Below are positions 61,430 to 64,000 of a stretch of DNA of 64,000 bases, one piece after another. Source of the DNA: Pteria penguin (Eukaryota > Mollusca > Bivalvia > Pterioida > Pteriidae); assembly GCA_035048485.1 (NCBI GenBank), contig CM068587.1, positions 54,758,501 to 54,822,500 of the forward strand. Direction: 5' to 3'. Position 1 is the stretch's first letter. Every line of letters starts with the position of its first letter. Under the pieces are notes generated by a model that was not told where the DNA came from, made no database searches, and saw nothing but the letters and a program-made list of their open reading frames with translations. The position numbers were made by a program, and so were the translations under genes.

Positions 61430-63214
61430 CGACTTAGGACGGTCATTTAATTTGACAAAAGCCAAACAAATGGAGTGGTTAACCGGTTTACGGGCCCACC
61501 TTCCCACTCACCGTAACAGCAGAACAATCAAAGGACGTACATTTAAAAATTTATAAATAATCCTCCATGTAAAGAACAAGGGTCAACAGGTATCGCATAT
61601 TGAGAGGTCATAAAAATATAAACACGTAAGGTATTGTAAAATACATAATGGTATAAAAATATATGCGACATCAACATGATAAACCGTGCTCTGCCAGTCT
61701 GAAAGCGAGCTAAGACCCTAGATCTGTAGGAGTCCCGACTAACAGTCAGAGGGGACGAGGTTCAGGACCATGTCTCCTCTGAAAGAGGTTTGGACAAGGC
61801 CCGTCATATAGTCCCCACCACCCTGTTAGTCAGCGTGCAACGTTCAAGTAAAAGTCTGCATAAGGCTGTAGAGGGGCCAAATACAAGACCTATAGTCTTT
61901 TTGATGATCTCAATATCATATTGTCTATTTATAAGACGTTTGATTATTTTATTACATGATAAAATAACGTTATCGGAGCCTTTTACTTTCCTTAGTTTAT
62001 ATACGAGATCACCGTAAAAATAAGGATGGGAAATTCCATTGGATACATACTGTTGAAAAGAAATATTTCCAAATTTAGATAGAAGTTCTGAATAAGATTT
62101 GAAGAATTTGCCGAATGTTTTTCTTAACTTGTGATATCTGTAACCCTGAGTAAAAAGTTTAGTAGTAATTAGTAAATTTCGTTTATGAAAGTCCAAAACA
62201 TCGGTGCAGCCTCTGACAAATCGAACTAATTGAGATATATAGATACCATATGATGGGAGTCGAGGAACATCGCCATCCAAGTAAGGGAAATTTACAATAG
62301 GAAATCCAAAATCCTCACGTTTATCATAAATATTAGTATATATTAGGTGGTTGATAATTTTGATGTTTAAATCTAAGAAAGGTGTAGATTTATCTCAAGT
62401 ATTAGCTTTATTCAATGTGAGCTCTGGTGGATAAATTTCTGATATAAATTGTTCGAATTCAGGGTTGTCGATAACCAAAATATCATCCAGGTATCTACAA
62501 GTATTATTGAATTTGTCAATGAGGTCAAAACGTTTTGATTTTTGAAGAGAAACCATAAAATACCTCTCATAACAATAAAGAAATAAATCTGCTATCAGAG
62601 GCGCGCAGTTAGTACCCATAGAAATCCCTACTATTTGTTGATATATCTTGCCATCAAATTGCACAAAAATATTATTCATGAGATAATCTAGTGCTTTACA
62701 TAATTCCTTGCAAGTCCAGTATTTATATGAAGTATATTGTTTGTTGGAAAAGAATCCGGAGTTATTGGAAGTACATATGTACGTTTTAGATTCTCTGTGA
62801 AAACACCATTGTATAAGAAACAGCAACTTGCTTTTAATCAAATCATGAGGCAAAAATGTATAAAGTGTAGAAAAATCAAATGTAGAAATTTGAGTCGCTT
62901 TGAAAATTAGCGAAAGAAGTTTGTCTATAACTTCATGAGAATTTTTAATCGACCAAAAGTAATTGATGTTACTATTATGAAATGCGACATCACAATATTT
63001 GATAATATGATCTTTTATAGCAGTTAGAGCAGACGTAATATGCTTCGATAGTACCGTAGTAGAGCAGTGGCTAGAATGTAAAAAATAACTTTTATAATTT
63101 GCAACAAACATTATATTACTGAGATGCATGTTGCACGAAATAACCTTTATCTGTGATCTGCAAGCCTAACAAAGTGTTGTTGTTTTATATAGTTTAAACC
63201 AGAATTAAAAATTC
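61430..63214 (-). mobile_element. Penelope-like retroelement, best-preserved copy
   Basis: Runs on the minus strand from the tandem 233-bp repeat at its 5' side to a 3' UTR (CTGTTGACCCTTGTTCTTTACATGGAGG on minus at ~61,565-61,590) and a terminal TCCTAAGTCGGTATCGTAA block. Same family as copies at 14,020, 22,145, 24,900, 57,170 and 59,295. No GIY-YIG endonuclease domain was recognised in the region between the RT frame and the 3' UTR. Confidence 0.75.
61804..63129 (-). pseudogene. Penelope-like reverse transcriptase, one in-frame TGA
   Basis: Two frames in the same register (63,129-62,395 and the frame through 61,804) are parted by one TGA at about 62,395-62,397. Read through, it is about 440 codons. 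Motifs in order: STFDFSTLYT (RT A), GISMGTNCAPLIADLFL (RT B), CRYLDDIL (RT C, catalytic YLDD), NFPYLDGDVPRLPSYGIYIS, FYGDLVYKLRKVKGSDN and VFGPSTALCR. The N-terminal part is short for a full Penelope protein, so the copy is probably 5'-incomplete. Its affinity to Penelope-like elements rests on motif memory; another RT class is not excluded. Confidence 0.7.
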
Positions 63215-63447
63215 ATGCGACATCACAATATTTGATAATATGATCTTTTATAGCAGTTAGAGCAGACGTAATATGCTTCGATAGTACCGTAGTAGAGCAG
63301 TGGCTAGAATGTAAAAAATAACTTTTATAATTTGCAACAAACATTATATTACTGAGATGCATGTTGCACGAAATAACCTTTATCTGTGATCTGCAAGCCT
63401 AACAAAGTGTTGTTGTTTTATATAGTTTAAACCAGAATTAAAAATTC
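62982..63447. repeat. 233-bp tandem direct duplication at the 5' side of the Penelope-like copy
   Basis: 62982-63214 and 63215-63447 read as identical. The unit covers the first ~50 codons of the RT frame and its upstream flank. The lack of differences suggests a recent event or an assembly artefact. Confidence 0.9.
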
Positions 63448-63765
63448 ATGGAAAGTGCACTGAAAGTGCATTATGACAATTTTAAAGATTTTACAAAAAT
63501 ACAGAAAGGTCGTACAGTAGAATCTTCAAGATTTTCAATATTTTCACTATAAATAATTCCTTTGTCTTTTTCTGACTAAAACTGCTTGTTAATGTCTTTA
63601 CGAATGGCTTATTCAATAAACTTTTCTCAGAAGTTTTTACTCTACTTTTCTCCGAACTCGGGTTCAAAATACTTAATCGCCTACGACTCAGATATTATGA
63701 GATCATCACATAGACATTAACTGTTGTGCGTACTCTGAATAACCTGATGTACTCTTTTCCTTCAG

Positions 63766-63898
63766 GGATGTATTTCGACTATTTCTGCGCGTTGGAAACT
63801 TAAAGACCGTCTTTGCACAACCACAGGCACTGCGTTACATGAAGAGTGCCTTTTAACTATCCACATCCCCTATATCTTCTCGTTCCCTTTCCCCTATG
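63766..63898 (+). CDS. Candidate exon of an unidentified gene (low confidence)
   Basis: A good acceptor (ACTCTTTTCCTTCAG) precedes 63766. In one frame it reads DVFRLFLRVGNL... and ends at TAA 63854-63856, as a terminal exon would. In another it stays open to a donor ATG|GTAAGA at 63899. No family recognised, and partner exons were not found. Confidence 0.25.
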
Positions 63899-64000
63899 GT
63901 AAGAAGTCAGAGTCAGAATGCGGCCGTTTAAATCAGTATTTCCTACATGTTCCGATGATAATCAAAGAAAATAAAGCACTAGCATGTAAAAGAATGTTTT

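Overview
The window is animal nuclear DNA. Genes are split by GT-AG introns, the DNA is AT-rich, there are long tandem arrays, tRNA-derived SINEs, a LINE, several copies of a Penelope-like RT element, and very frequent TACATGTA palindromes. The repeat vocabulary and the combination of SLC46-type transporters with a secreted heme peroxidase fit a lophotrochozoan, most likely a bivalve mollusc. The species cannot be named from the sequence alone.

Layout. (1) About 1-8,600: the 5' end of a minus-strand gene that runs off the left edge. Three coding exons with matching phases can be read, possibly a SET-domain protein, with a CpG-rich NRF1-like promoter near 8,560. Its introns hold interspersed repeats, a hAT-like MITE and a SINE. 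(2) 9,195-13,550: a large 60-bp minisatellite with higher-order structure. (3) 14,787-19,874: a LINE of L1/Tx1 type with EN and RT domains, a 13-bp target-site duplication and a poly(A) tail. (4) 20,630-23,481: minus-strand SLC46-type MFS transporter gene 1. (5) 23,500-28,900: intergenic, with a SINE, a Penelope-like fragment carrying a nested fold-back MITE, and microsatellites. (6) 29,010-47,882: a plus-strand animal heme peroxidase gene. I reconstructed 16 coding exons, 713 codons plus stop, with every splice phase consistent. Its introns are full of minisatellites, MITEs and SINEs. (7) 48,717-53,5xx: minus-strand SLC46-type gene 2, convergent with the peroxidase gene and paralogous to gene 1, with identical sizes for the two middle coding exons. 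(8) 55,090-57,020: a 46-bp satellite. (9) 57,170-63,640: a patchwork of Penelope-like copies and older duplicated repeats. One RT copy is open except for a single in-frame TGA. (10) The right end may hold one exon of another gene.

How the genes fit together. The two transporters flank the peroxidase. They differ in predicted sorting signals: gene 2 has both a dileucine-type and a YXXphi motif, gene 1 has neither. The peroxidase has a signal peptide and all core heme residues. The exception is the position equivalent to the second heme-ester glutamate of mammalian peroxidases, which is valine. A shared role, for example in innate defence, is only speculation. Most of the long open frames in the window are either minisatellites whose unit length is a multiple of three or parts of mobile elements.
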